DNA of 64,000 nt, taken from Symbiodinium natans. Lineage: Eukaryota > Sar > Dinophyceae > Suessiales > Symbiodiniaceae. Below are positions 1-10,674 of this stretch, piece by piece. The notes under the pieces were generated by a model. That model was not told the origin of the DNA. It searched no databases and saw nothing but the letters and a program-made list of their open reading frames with translations. Every line of letters begins with the position of its first letter. Positions within the stretch are counted from its first letter, which is position 1. A program made the translations under genes and the position numbers. The stretch is taken from the NCBI GenBank assembly GCA_905221605.1, contig CAJNDS010002189.1, positions 1 to 64,000 on the forward strand, in the 5' to 3' direction.

Positions 1-92
1 CTCGAAGCACGGACCGCCTTTGGCATCACCCAGGCTCCAAGAAGCCCAGCCAGAGCACAGCAAGTAAAAGGCCAAGCAAGAAAAGATCTTGT

Positions 93-171
93 AGGATTTA
101 GGGTGTAGGGTTTAGGGTTTAGGGGTTTAGCGTTTAGGGGTTTAGGGTTTAAGCTTTAGGGTTTAGGGTTT
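93..171 (+). repeat. Interstitial TTTAGGG telomere-like array
   Basis: Degenerate head-to-tail TTTAGGG units (variants TTTAGCG, TTTAAGC) with the G-rich strand on +. It is flanked by ordinary sequence on both sides, so it is interstitial rather than a chromosome end. Confidence 0.9.
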
Positions 172-1938
172 CTGCCAGAGGGCCGCGCTGCGGCCCAGGA
201 TCCCAAGCGCAGGCAGGCGCGCTTTGGTATCCACAAGCACCAGTTGCACCGGAGCACTAGGCATCTAACGTCTTGGAGGAAGCGGGCCGCGCAGCAGCGC
301 CAAAGGAACTTAGCAAGGACAAGCGCTTGAAACCGCGCAGAGTGGCAGCGTGGCATGCTGGAGCACCCCATGTTGCAAGGTTACACACCACAGGTGATTA
401 CTTGCGAGCAGATAGACAGTGCAACATCGGACCTGGCCCATGCTGCAAGGCATCTTCTATAGCATTAGAGCGCCTTGGTGCCACAGAGGCTGGCTTCCAC
501 ATACTGCTATTACGGCCTATGTGACCTTATGGGTACAACGGTTTACCCTGAAGGAAAGTACGTTGGATAGGGGATGCCATTGCCAAGCATGATAGGTGCC
601 GAGCCTGTAACTTATGCTTGTGAAGACACAAGCTTGCTTCTTTAATCATGAAGCAACTTTCTCTTGATCACCACGGTCCCAGAGGAACCCGGGCCTCCTG
701 AGAAAGAGGAAGCTGTCGAGAGCATCTGCAGGGAGTTCCTCCAGAGGTTCCAGTTCAGACGCTCGCGACACTCGGCCCAGTCGGCCCAGCATGCCGGCTG
801 CGAGGAGTCGCGGGGGCGCAACAGACAACGCTATGGAAAGGCTTTGCGGCATTCAGCATGCCCGCCATGCTTAAACAGCCTGATGGCCTGTGGCTGTAGG
901 AAAAGACGGACAAGATGGACAAGGCGGCCAGTCTTTTCAGCAGAACTGAAGACAACAGGACGAACTGCCACGTAGGATACAGTCTGAGCTGAAGTGCACT
1001 GTCCAAGTATCAGTGGCACTTGCCAGCGCCGTTCTAAGATAAACGCCTGGACACCATGTGCACAGCCAACATGTCCATTGTCAAGCTCCTCAGAAGCAAG
1101 CTGACTTTCCAGCTATTGGTACCCTACAAGATGAGCTGAGCAAAGTGGCTGCCTGATCACCTCGCATGCTCCACCAGCATACCATAGCAGCCCAGTTTTT
1201 TGACTCCCTTGTGTCCCTTTTTCCCGGGATGATAAAGCCAGGAGGGCTACGATTTACAATGGAAATAAGCATGTGATAGACCTGTGCTGCCAAAAATGTG
1301 GCATGCCGCATCAGGCGACATGCTTGGTTTCACCGCTTGCAGTTGGATCCTTGCCTTTCAGATGTCCGGCGAAACTCAACATCAGCATGACACTAATCAC
1401 AAGCCTGCCGTACGATCTTACAAATCAGCATAGCATCCAAGAATCACATTCTTCAGGCACGAAACTCACAGAAGGCATCGCCGCATCGTGGCTGAAGTGA
1501 CAACATTGCCCAAACAGCGCTTCACTTTGAAGTGTTGTTGCGTTCGACGGGTGAGCAAAAAAAACTTGACCTCGAAATTGATGACCCGCTCAGTCCCAAT
1601 GTCGCGTGCGCAATCGTAGCCTTTCGACTAGGCTGGCAGGAGCCTGGACCTAACACAACCAGCACGTGACCACCGTGCCCATGTGGGCATCCGGCTCTAT
1701 GTAGTTATCCGGCTCTATGTGTCTTTATGCGTGGGGGCTCCATATAGGCGTGATGAGGGCACGACACGTCGAGCTTCAAAACAACCAGCAACATCGCTTG
1801 CATACCAACTATTCGAAGGTATTCCTGAAGACTTGCATTATCTGTCCGCGCTTCTGCTGCTGAAAATGGGAAGAACCTGATGGGGAAGTTTCAAGAATAT
1901 CTCTTTTTTGCTTCGTTGGTGAAACATACATACAGTGC

Positions 1939-1970
<32 letters not shown>

Positions 1971-3010
1971 CAAACCTATACATAGAAATACCCTGATGAA
2001 CGCCCGGCGCTGGAGGTGCAGCAACACGTGCCGGCTCATTGTTTTCAGTCTTCTTCAAATCATTGGGAGGATCGCTGTGCAATGTGTGCACGTAGTAAAT
2101 ATGGAGGGCCCAGCTCGGTCCACGGCCCTTTAACATGGAAGAGGGTTGTGTTGGATGCTATCTCCAGAAGCGCTTCCCGAAGAATTTCGCCCAGATGAAG
2201 CGGACCGAGGCTGTGGACGAGGCTACTCAAACTCCCTGAGTTGTTTTGTCTACTTGCTGTCATTAAAGAATCGGCTGGAGCTGGCGCGCACCTTGCGACA
2301 GAAACTCCGGATGAGGTTGCAAAGAAGTTCATGGACCGAGCGAAGGAGAAGACCGGACGCTTGGAAGCCAGTGCATAAACTAAGACAGCTAAAACTATAA
2401 CAAAAAGAAATGACAGAAGGTAGCTTGTAGCAGCGTCGTCGCAACAGTAGCGGTGCAGCACTCCGTCGATACTTTTAGCTAATCATCTAAGTTGCAATTG
2501 CACACAACTCAACTAGAACTAATGAAAACGCGTGACTTGACCCACTTGCCCCAAGTCTTGGACGAGGCGGTGCCCTTTCCGTCCCTCAAAAAAATGTGGC
2601 AAGGCATGAAAAAAATCGTCGCCGGTACCTCGGGTCAATTTTGGCTTGGGGGTGTTCGGAGCCTAGAGAAATCCGACACATAAGAACCTGAACCCTAAAC
2701 TCATAGGATGCATGGCACCCCCCCCCCCCCTCAAAGCCCAGAAAAAGGAGAGCACATGAGTGGGTATACTCGTAGGGAGGGATAGCTACGATTCGGGCTT
2801 GTTAGTGGCTGTCAGAAGCTCGGCATGCGTGGAACTTTCAAGGCAGGTTTTGCTCTCACCAGGTTTGACCCCAAAGTGACGGGTTCCTGTATTTCGCAGA
2901 CACAACATACAGGGGTATCAGATTTTGCACGTACACCTGACGTCGATGCCCCATGTAGTCTTTGGGAGGCCAGGAGGCTGGATATCCTAAGTTTGGGACT
3001 TCGGGCTTGC
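172..3010. other. Intergenic region, no recognised gene
   Basis: Only short overlapping ORFs on both strands, none with a family I recognise. It contains a (TA)n tract at about 1939-1970 and a C-run near 2719. A possible pair of small exons at 2131-2400 is listed separately. Confidence 0.6.
2131..2400 (+). CDS. Possible exon pair of an unrecognised gene
   Basis: Two short frames have coding-like composition. One starts at the ATG near 2136 (MEEGCVGCYLQKRFPKNF..) and runs to a stop near 2238. The second, about 2268-2381, reads ..ETPDEVAKKFMDRAKEK.. and ends at TAA. A short intron between them would make a small protein or the 3' end of a larger one. I do not recognise a family and cannot fix the splice sites. 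Both could be chance ORFs. Confidence 0.25.
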
Positions 3011-3105
3011 AGGGTTTAGGGTTTAGGGTTTAGGGTTTAGGGTTTAGGGTTTAGGGTTTCGGATTTAGGGTTTAGGGCTTAGGGCTTAGGGTTACGGGTT
3101 AGGGG
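3011..3105 (+). repeat. Interstitial TTTAGGG array
   Basis: About seven clean TTTAGGG units followed by decayed ones (TTTCGGA, CTTAGGG, TTACGGG). It lies about 250 bases downstream of the 3' end of the minus-strand ankyrin gene. Confidence 0.9.
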
Positions 3106-3357
3106 TTCGGGCAAAAAGCAACCAAGTTGAAGCCATCGGTTTTGCACAACCACGAACGCTAGGAATGGTTGGAAAATGCCACGAGGCACAAGCCTCTTTC
3201 GAGGGTCTTGTGGTGGAATCGCGGTGCCCATTCGCTGTAGCGGCGCCCATTCCCTGTAGCGGCTGGTTGTCAAAAGAACAAACCTCTTGAATCACTGAAG
3301 TGAGAAGGGTCAAGCAAGTATAGCGAGCAGCGCCTCCGCACAGCCGACCCCCCCCCC

Positions 3358-5561
3358 CTACATGCCAACCAGACTACCTCGAGACTCTAGTTGGTACAAA
3401 CGCTTGCATTCTGTTGGATCACCTTCGAGAGCTCGCATCAGAAAATCTGGCACCGGGAACTCTCGTGCAAGATCTGCCACGGAGTAGCCTCGCGCATTCC
3501 TGCAGCTCAAGTCTGCGCCCTCCGCAACGAGAGCCGCTGCACCTGAGTACTGCGCCGTAATGATGGCAAACATCAAGGGCGTGGCGCCCTGTGAGTGGTA
3601 CCCAAACTTGGAGAAGGAGGTCACACTGCCACATCTGTATGCAAAGGAAGCAGCTGAGGTGAGAATCCCCAAGAGGGTGGAGTCACCCCAGGCGTCAAAG
3701 ACCTGGTTCACGTCCGCTCTTAGGTTCACGAGCTTGCAGACCATCTCGGCGCTTCCGCCACGGAGGAACATGGCGTAGTTCAGCCCACCGGACTTCGAGA
3801 AATCCACGCGGAAGCCGGCACGGAGGATCTCCTTAAGAGCCACGACGGATCCGCACATGAGCGCTTGGGTTACGGCAGTCCCATGGTTGCCGAAAACATT
3901 GGTGACGTGGACGTCGCAACCCGCCTCAAGGAGCATGCGAATGCCTTCGACGTTGTCAGCCTCAACTGCCACGTGCAGGGGTACTGCGACGGTGCCCTCA
4001 TAACTCACCTCAGCTCTTGCGAAGATCAGCTGTCGAGCTGCATCGTTGTTATTGAAGAAGAGGCAGAGGTTCAATGCCGGGATCCCAGGTGGAGCTCCAA
4101 CTCTCTTCTGGTCCTTCTCCGTGTTACAGTTAGGGTCGGCCCGGAGCTCAAGTAATCCATGCATGATGGCTGCATCTCCATGTAGGGCTGCGTAGTGCAC
4201 TGGTGCCCAGCCATTGCTGTCCATCTCAGTGGCTGAAAGGAAGCCGTTCTGGTAAAGAAACTTCTGCACCACTAGAGATGGAGAGCCTGGTCGCCTGTTA
4301 GCTTCAAAACCTGGGATGATCTCATGCTCCGCATCCACAGGTAAACCTCTGAGGTAGAAGGACTGGAGGTTCAGCAAGAGACGATAATTCACAAAATCCT
4401 GAGCTTCCAGCAACTTCCACAACTTCCGATGTAAAGCGCCTTTTACAACGGGCCCTAATGTCTTGCGGTCCTCATCCACGCTGAATTCCGCCTCACCAGC
4501 TGGCCCTCCACCCAAGCCTCCACCTCCTGTTGCCTTGGGGCGCCCATTATTATTATTGTTATTGTTATTATTATTGTTCGTAATATTCTTACTAATATGA
4601 TTCATATTATTAATATTCATATTATTATTAATGTTCTCATTCTTGCTATTATTAGTATTATAGGGCTTTGTGGGCTCTTTAGGGCTTTAGGGCCCCTTTA
4701 GGGCTTGGGGGCCCTTTAAGGGCTTAAGGGTTAAGGCTCTAGAGCTTAGGGCTTTAGGGCTTTAGGGTTTCAGGGACCTAGGCTTTTCAGTATCCGCTTA
4801 AGAAAGTCGATACCTGTTTGGTCTAGGACCCTTAGAACCAGCAAGTAAAAATGTATACGATTAAATAGCCTGGTAGCTACGATGAGCTCAAGGGAGGTGG
4901 AGCTCTTGATCAAAATCCAAGACACATCCTGACCAAGTTCACGGCATACCCTTTCAACGCGGCACCAGCCGCGACGACCCCATGATTGGGGTGAAAGTAC
5001 TCGTTCCTGATCTGGATCCTCCACTATCGGGCAGAGCGCGAAGAAGAAGGAACACTCGGCTACGTAGGTAGGGATGCTGTTGATGGCATCAGCAAGATTT
5101 GAAGTCTTACTGCCAGTATGCACACTTTCCAACTGCGGGGCAGAGAAGTAATCGTACCAGAAGTACAGCGCCTCAGAAAAGAGCTCTGATGTTGGGAGGT
5201 CCTGCGCACCGGTGCCCAGTGCCTGTGTCTTCAAGTCTATACAGATTGTGTGCAAGTTGTACATGGCATGCTTGAGTGCATCTTGCAAAACTCGGAATTG
5301 CCTGAAGTCCGGGTCGGGATGATTCTTACGGGCCCACTGATGAGACACGAAGACGGCCCTGCCCATGCGGTTCAAATACTCCACAAGAAGACCTTTAGCC
5401 TTGAGCTTTTCGTGCGGCTCGACCATCACCATCTTGAGCAGAACGTCCAAGGACACTGTGTACATCGGGAATAGTCTCTGTGGGCCCTGGTCAACATGCC
5501 GAACCCCCGTCTTCGCATATGCGACCAAGGCTGATTCGCCCTTTGATAGGCAGCACGGCAT
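3358..5561 (-). CDS. Ankyrin-repeat protein with N-terminal sensor-like domain, two exons
   Basis: Predicted 638-aa intracellular protein. Exon 1 (5561-4814) begins MPCCLSKGE and carries a domain with FVSHQW near residue 71, HPDP, FWYDYFSAPQ and SWGRRGWCRVER. From memory this combination precedes ankyrin repeats in many dinoflagellate proteins and loosely resembles TIR or HET-type folds. Exon 2 (4526-3358) has ankyrin repeats beginning at GWAPVHYAALHGDAAI, with at least four more degenerate copies. The join uses donor CAG|GTATCG and acceptor ACAG|GAGG; both are phase 1 and restore a Gly codon, which supports the model. Without splicing, exon 1 ends within a few codons and exon 2 would open with poly-Asn encoded by an ATT repeat, which is surely intronic. 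Ligand and partner are unknown. Ankyrin identity is firm; the N-terminal domain name is not. Confidence 0.8.
4527..4813 (-). other. Predicted 287-nt GT-AG intron made of repeats
   Basis: On the minus strand it runs from GTATCG to ACAG. It holds a decayed CCCTAAA-type stretch (4655-4795 on +) and an ATT/AAT triplet tract (about 4545-4650). Phase 1 at both ends keeps the frame. Confidence 0.6.
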
Positions 5562-6120
5562 TGCTCGAGTTGCCCCCCTGTTTAAGAATCCCTACTTCGA
5601 CAAGGGAGCACACACGGCCACAGCCGCGCGGAGGTTCAACAAGCATCTGTCTTCAGGGCTGCTTGATTCCATAAACTCTGAACATGCACCTGGCCATGTA
5701 AGCCACACTCTTCAGCGCTGGCTCTTTATACTTTGTCTGGATTTCCTGCCCATCTTATCAGAAGACCTGTTACCCTCGTCATTACCCTGACCCCAAAACC
5801 TAAACCCTCAACCTAACCCCTAAACTCTGCACCCCACCCTTCCACACCCCCCCCCCCAGGCACCACAGCCAGTAGCAGCGCCCCTGTTTTGCCAGACGTC
5901 GAGCCGGCGGTCCAGTTCGAGCACAAGCCAGGCACTTGCGTGCACATGTGGTTTTGAGGTCTAAACGCGTAGGGGTTTAGGGCGTCGGGATTCAGGACCT
6001 TGAGTTTAGGCTTTTGGGTGTAGGGCTTGTAGTGAATCTGCTAAACTCCAAGCCACTCTCTTTTGCTTGGACCATAAAAGGCGCTGTTGGTAAAACATGA
6101 GAACAAATTCCACACATGCT
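5562..6120. other. Intergenic, with degenerate CCCTAAA units
   Basis: Presumed upstream region of the minus-strand ankyrin gene. It includes decayed CCCTAAA copies at 5787-5830, a C-run near 5850 and TTTAGGG-like fragments at 5965-6030. No promoter motif is recognisable. Confidence 0.5.
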
Positions 6121-7156
6121 TCCTCAACCGTAAGACGAAACTAAGACACGGTGTTGACAAGTAAGACGGAAGTAAGACGAAATTAAGGCATGTTTTGGAA
6201 AGTAAGACGAAAGTAAGACGAAATTACGACATGGTTTCCAAAACTAAGAAGAAAGTAAGACGAAATTAAGGAATGGGTTTGGAAAGTGGGACGAAAGTAA
6301 GACAAACTTCAGACACCCCAGTCTCATCTTGCCATTCCTCACACAGATACCGACCCTCCGAAGGCCTTGTAATTAAGTAAACAACACAAGGTTCTTCAAG
6401 ATCGATCTATATCCGAATCTTAACCGTCGACCCACCGAAGACCCTACAACTAAGTAAACAACCCAAGTTTTCTCAAGATCTGTCAGCGAAGCGCAAACTG
6501 GTGGCAACAAATCGTACTTCTTTCCGGCTTCCACAAGCCCAGAGAATGTTGCTGGACCCTGCTGGCACAGCTCCGAAACTTTTGGAGTCGAGCTCGCAAG
6601 GCGTAGACGGTGCCTGGCCGACATCACTGCATGCTGCAGGTGTTCTTTTCGACTGACCCCTTCTAGCTTTTGACTAACTAATCCTGACGGGAAGACGAAA
6701 GTCAGACGAATTTAAGACACGGTCTGGAAAACTAAGAGGAAAGTCAGGCAAAACTAAGGCATGGTTTTGGAAAGTAAGACGAAAGTACGACGAAATTAAA
6801 ACAAGGCTTTGAAACTAAGACGAAAGTAAGACGAACTTAAGGCATGGTTTTGGAAAGTAAGACGAAAATAAGACGAAAGTAAGACGAAATTAGGACACGG
6901 TTTTGGAAACTAAGGCGAAAGTTAGACGACATTAAGACACGGTGTTGACAAGTAAGACGGAAGTAAGACGAAATTAGGGCATGGTTGTGGAAAGTACGAC
7001 GAAAGTAAGACGAAATTACGACATGGTTTCCAAAACTAAGAAGAAAGCAAGACGAAATTAAGGAATGGGTTTGGAAAGTGGGACGAAAGTAAGACGAAAC
7101 TAAGACACCCCAGTCTCATCTTGCCATTCCGCACACAGATACCCTCCGAAGGCCTT
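6121..7156. repeat. Satellite of about 790 bp, left part
   Basis: Two kinds of sequence alternate. One is a unique-looking box of about 360 bp that begins CACCCCAGTCTCATC (at 6315 and again at 7105). The other is a block of about 420 bp built from a subrepeat of roughly 42 bp containing AGTAAGACGAAATTA and ATGGTTTTGGAAA. The box itself holds an internal duplication of about 80 bp (AAGTAAACAAC..CAAGATC). The next box is interrupted at 7156 by the copia element. No credible protein is encoded. Confidence 0.85.
7152..7156. other. Target-site duplication, left copy (GCCTT)
   Basis: GCCTT directly precedes the left LTR and recurs directly after the right LTR at 18096-18100. Five bases is the usual Ty1/copia duplication length. 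The unoccupied satellite box reads GGCCTTGTAATTAAG at this site, so the empty-site sequence is known from neighbouring copies. Confidence 0.92.
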
Positions 7157-7335
7157 TGTCAAAGATAGGGTCAATCTAAAGCTAACTGAAAAGCTGGGAC
7201 ACTCCGCACTTTTCCTGGGTTCGCTGCGGTGTGTGTCCTTGTTCGAGCCTATCGTCGACAAGACGTTCTGAGGCTCTGGTGTGCTTTTCACATGCACCTG
7301 GTGCACAGCTTCCTGTACTGCGTACATGTTTAACA
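7157..7335 (-). repeat. 3' LTR (left)
   Basis: 179 bp, on + beginning TGTCAAAGATAGGG and ending GTTTAACA. It differs from the right LTR by three substitutions (TTGTTCG/TTGCTCG, TGCTTTT/TGCATTT, GTACATG/GTAGATG). It is short for a copia LTR. Confidence 0.93.
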
Positions 7336-7344
7336 CCCCGCCTT
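7336..7344 (-). other. Polypurine tract
   Basis: On the minus strand AAGGCGGGG immediately precedes the 3' LTR. This is the expected position and composition of the plus-strand DNA primer in reverse transcription. Confidence 0.7.
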
Positions 7345-8531
7345 CGAAGCTGGTGAAAGTCGTTCCTAGACTAAGGAAGACAGTGAATCCAAGAGTTAAG
7401 GAAAATTAACTCTGAAGTTAATTGACCGGCATCGGGCCGGCTCGACGCCCCTTAGGTCCAGCACAATTAACTCTCGATTTAATTGCCTGTTAACGTCGCG
7501 CGACGCAGCATGCCATGCCGGCAAGCTGCTCAAGGAAAACAATTAAATCAGGATTTAATTGTTTCTGCTAGACGATCCCAACCCGCAGAAACAATTAAAT
7601 CACGATTTAATTGTTCCCCCTAGAGTAATGGCAATAATAATAGTAATAATAATCGTAATAATAATAGTAGTAAAAATAATAATAATAGTAATAATAATAA
7701 TAATAGTAATAGTAATAATAATAGTAATAATAATAGTAATAGTAATAATGATAATAATAGGAATAATAATAATACGAATAATAATAATAGTAGTAACAAT
7801 AAGAAGAAGAATAAAAGTAATAGTAATAGAAATAGTAATAATAATAGTAGTAATAATATTAATAATATCAGTAACAATAAGAAGAAGAATAATAGCAATA
7901 GCAATAGCAATAGCAATAGCAATAGCAATAGCAATAGCAATAGCAATAGCAATAGCAATGGCAATGGCAATAGCAATAGCAATAACAATAGCAATAGTAG
8001 TAGTAATTGTAATAGTAATAGTAATAAGAAAAATAATAAGAAGAAGAATTAGGATTATAATAGTAGTAAACGTAATAATCATAGGAATAGGAATAGTAAT
8101 AGTAATAGTAATAATACTAATATTAATAGTAATAATAAGACTAATAGTAATAGTAATAATAAGACTCATCGTAATAGGAATAATAAGACTAATAGTAGTA
8201 GTAATAATAAGACTAATAGTAATAGTAATAATAATAGTGCAATTAAATCATGATTTAATGGTGCAAACAGGTACCAATTAGCACAAGTCTTTGCTACACC
8301 ATTAACTCACGATTTAATTGTCTTCCAGTCAAACACAAAGAAACACAATTAAATCACGATTTAATTGTGTTTTTGTAGGGTTAAGGTATGTCGAGGTAGG
8401 TCAAAACCCAACCCAGAAGCAACAATTAAATCAGGAATTAATTCTTTGTAACTTCTGGATTCATGGGTTCTCCCTAGACTAAGCTAGCTTCGACTGTCGT
8501 GGGCTAAGTTGATTACTCGGACCATTTTCCT
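7345..8531 (-). repeat. 3' noncoding region with eight palindromes and a triplet array
   Basis: It lies between the tail ORF stop and the 3' LTR. It holds eight near-identical inverted repeats with arms CAATTAAATC / GATTTAATTG and a 0-2 base centre, at 7404, 7464, 7540, 7592, 8240, 8300, 8346 and 8423. Between the fourth and fifth is a triplet array of about 610 bp (7625-8238) of AAT, AGT and AGC units, with a pure AATAGC stretch around 7890-7960. The copy at 8341-8373 extends to 15-base arms. Long isoleucine or leucine ORFs across the array are repeat artefacts. Confidence 0.85.
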
Positions 8532-10670
8532 TTAGTCAACAAAAGCGAAAACAAAGTTCCTGAAAGTTGCCAGCAGAACGGGTACTCCATCCTTTGTTCT
8601 GGCTTCCTTCTCATCTTGAAACTCACTCCTCACTGCTCGACTGAGCGCTGCTGATCCTTCCTCTGCTTTTCCTTGCTTCTCTTCTCCTTCACTTCTTTTA
8701 CTTTCCTTCATCCTCTCACTTGCTTCTCCTGTTCCTTGCAGATCCTTCCTCCCATGCCTTCGTGGCCTGCACCCATTTCCATTGGAAATCTGATCCTTCG
8801 TAAGGAAAGATCGCATACAGTTCCTGAGCTCCTTCACTTCCTCCAACTCTGAATTGGCTTCGATCATGTGGGCCAATCGGCTTGTCCTTCTTCTTTGCTT
8901 CTCCTGTGCTTCCTTCACTGTCTGTGGCCTTCTTGAGCTCTTCCTGAAGCGAGACGATCTTCCTTTTGTCTGAGGCTTGCTGTTCCTTCATTCCTCTGAC
9001 CAACTCACGAAGCTGGGCCATCTCAATCCTCAAACTTTCATTTTCATCTCCTTTTCCTTCTCCTGTTGCTGCCTCTTGCTTCTTCCTCTCTGCTTCTGCT
9101 GCTGCTGCCTCTCGTCCCTTCCTTTCTGCTTCTGCCGCTGCTGCTGCCTCTCGTCTCTTCCTGTCCTTTTCCTCTGCTGCTGCTGCTGCCTGCCTTTTCT
9201 TCCTTTCCTCTTCTGCTGCGGCTTCCTGCTTCTTCCTTCCTTCTTCTGCTGCGGCTTCCTGCTTCTTTCTCTCCTCTGCTGCTGCTGCTTCCTGCTTCTT
9301 CCTTCCTTCTTCTGCTGCTGCTTCCTGCTTCTTCCTTTCCTCTTCTGCTGTGGCTTCCTGTCTCTTCCTTTCCTCTTCTGCTTCTTCCTTCTTTCTCGTC
9401 GGCTTTCCTCTTCCTGATCCTTTCTCGCCTTTCACGTTCCTTCTGCCACTTCTTCTCATCCTTCTCTGCCTGCTTCTCTTCCTCATGCGTGGCTCCTTCT
9501 TCCTGCGGTGTAACTCCTGCTGCTTCAGCTACTGCTGCGCTTGCCTGCTTGTCAGAGCTGCTGCTTGCTCCTGTGGCTGTGTTCCTGGCGCTTCCTCTTC
9601 CTGGTCCTTTTCCTTTTCCTTCCTTTCCTTTCTGGTGCTTGTAGACGTAGTCGACGCCAACTTCGACCTTCTCGCCCGTGATCCTGCGCTGTTTGTATAC
9701 CTTGCCATTCTCCACGTAGATCTTGTACTCGGTGTCGTCGTAGGGGTACGCAAAACCTCTTTCCTTTTCTTTCTCCTCTTCTTCTCTTTTCCTCAGCTCC
9801 TCATTCACTTTCCTGATCTTCTCTTTCCTTTCCTTTTCCTTCCTCTTTTCCTCCTGCGTTGTTGTAGTAGACGCCGACGAAGATCGATCCTCCTTCTTCT
9901 TTCTCTTCTTCACTCCCTGCTTCTCCTCGACCATGTCCTGTTCTTCGTAGCTCTCTTTCCATCTTCGCTGCTCTTTCTTCTTCTTGCTGCTTCCACCAGA
10001 TCATTCCTTGGCTCTCTTCTTCTTCTTCCTTCTCGTACTCGGCGATCTTGGTCTCCAAGGCTTCTATCCTTTCCTTCAAATGCCTGAGCAACTCCACATC
10101 TCGCAGGTGTTGGTCCTCAATCTGTTCCTTGAGGCTTGCCTGTTCACGACGCTGTTCTCTGAGCAACACGTTCGTGGTTCCTTGGGCTTCTCTCAACTGG
10201 TTCAACTGAGAGGTGAGTTCTCTGTACCAGCGTTCCTTTTCGGAGGCACTTGGTTCCATAGCTGCTGCTTCCTTCTCTACACCTACTTTCTCTTCTTTTA
10301 CAGGGTTCCTAAAACAGAGGTCCTTCACTCGAGGCATCGAGCTGCAAATGTTTCCTACCTCAAGCTGTTCCTGCAGTCCTAATGCACATGCACTCGTGTC
10401 ACTGCACACGCCGACATGTTCCTGCACTGTTCCTACACATGTACTGCACGACTGCAAAAGACATGTTCCTGAAGCTACTTCAACCTTTGAGCAACCTTCC
10501 AAACTTCCTGAAAACAAAGAGAACAACAAAGCTGCAAATGCGAAGTTTCCTTTGGACTTGATTCTCTTGACTGTGGCCTTAGCTTGTTCCTGCTGTCGAT
10601 GTTCTTGAAGCTCTTCAATTCCTACTGGTTGGTTTTGTTCGTCCTTGAAGCCTAGCCAATGCATCAACAA
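8532..10670 (-). CDS. Charged coiled-coil tail ORF of the copia element (frameshifted)
   Basis: It follows the RNase H motif DIGTKPLSGKRI without an intervening stop. Reading from 10670: a Cys-containing stretch, a coiled coil with heptads (LNQLREAQGTTNVLLREQ, LKERIEALETKIAEYE), a basic-acidic region, and a small segment that may fold (near 9660-9740, YPYDDTEYKIYVENGKVY). Then comes a repeat region of EERKKQEAAAEE blocks (9080-9400) and a final coiled coil (LRIEMAQLRELVRGMKEQ). It spans at least four frames; three switches are of the +1 type and lie at an AGGA. No known function; a structural or RNA-binding role is a guess. The plus-strand ORFs here are shadows of the low-complexity repeat. 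Confidence 0.5.
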
Positions 10671-10674
10671 CTTA

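Noticed and set aside
7559-8281. Long poly-Ile and poly-Leu ORFs on both strands
   Set aside because: They are translations of the AAT/AGT/AGC triplet array and have no independent support.
8966-10087. Plus-strand ORFs rich in Leu, Ser, Phe and Cys opposite the coiled-coil ORF
   Set aside because: They are the antisense of purine-rich repeat sequence; composition and element context favour the minus strand.
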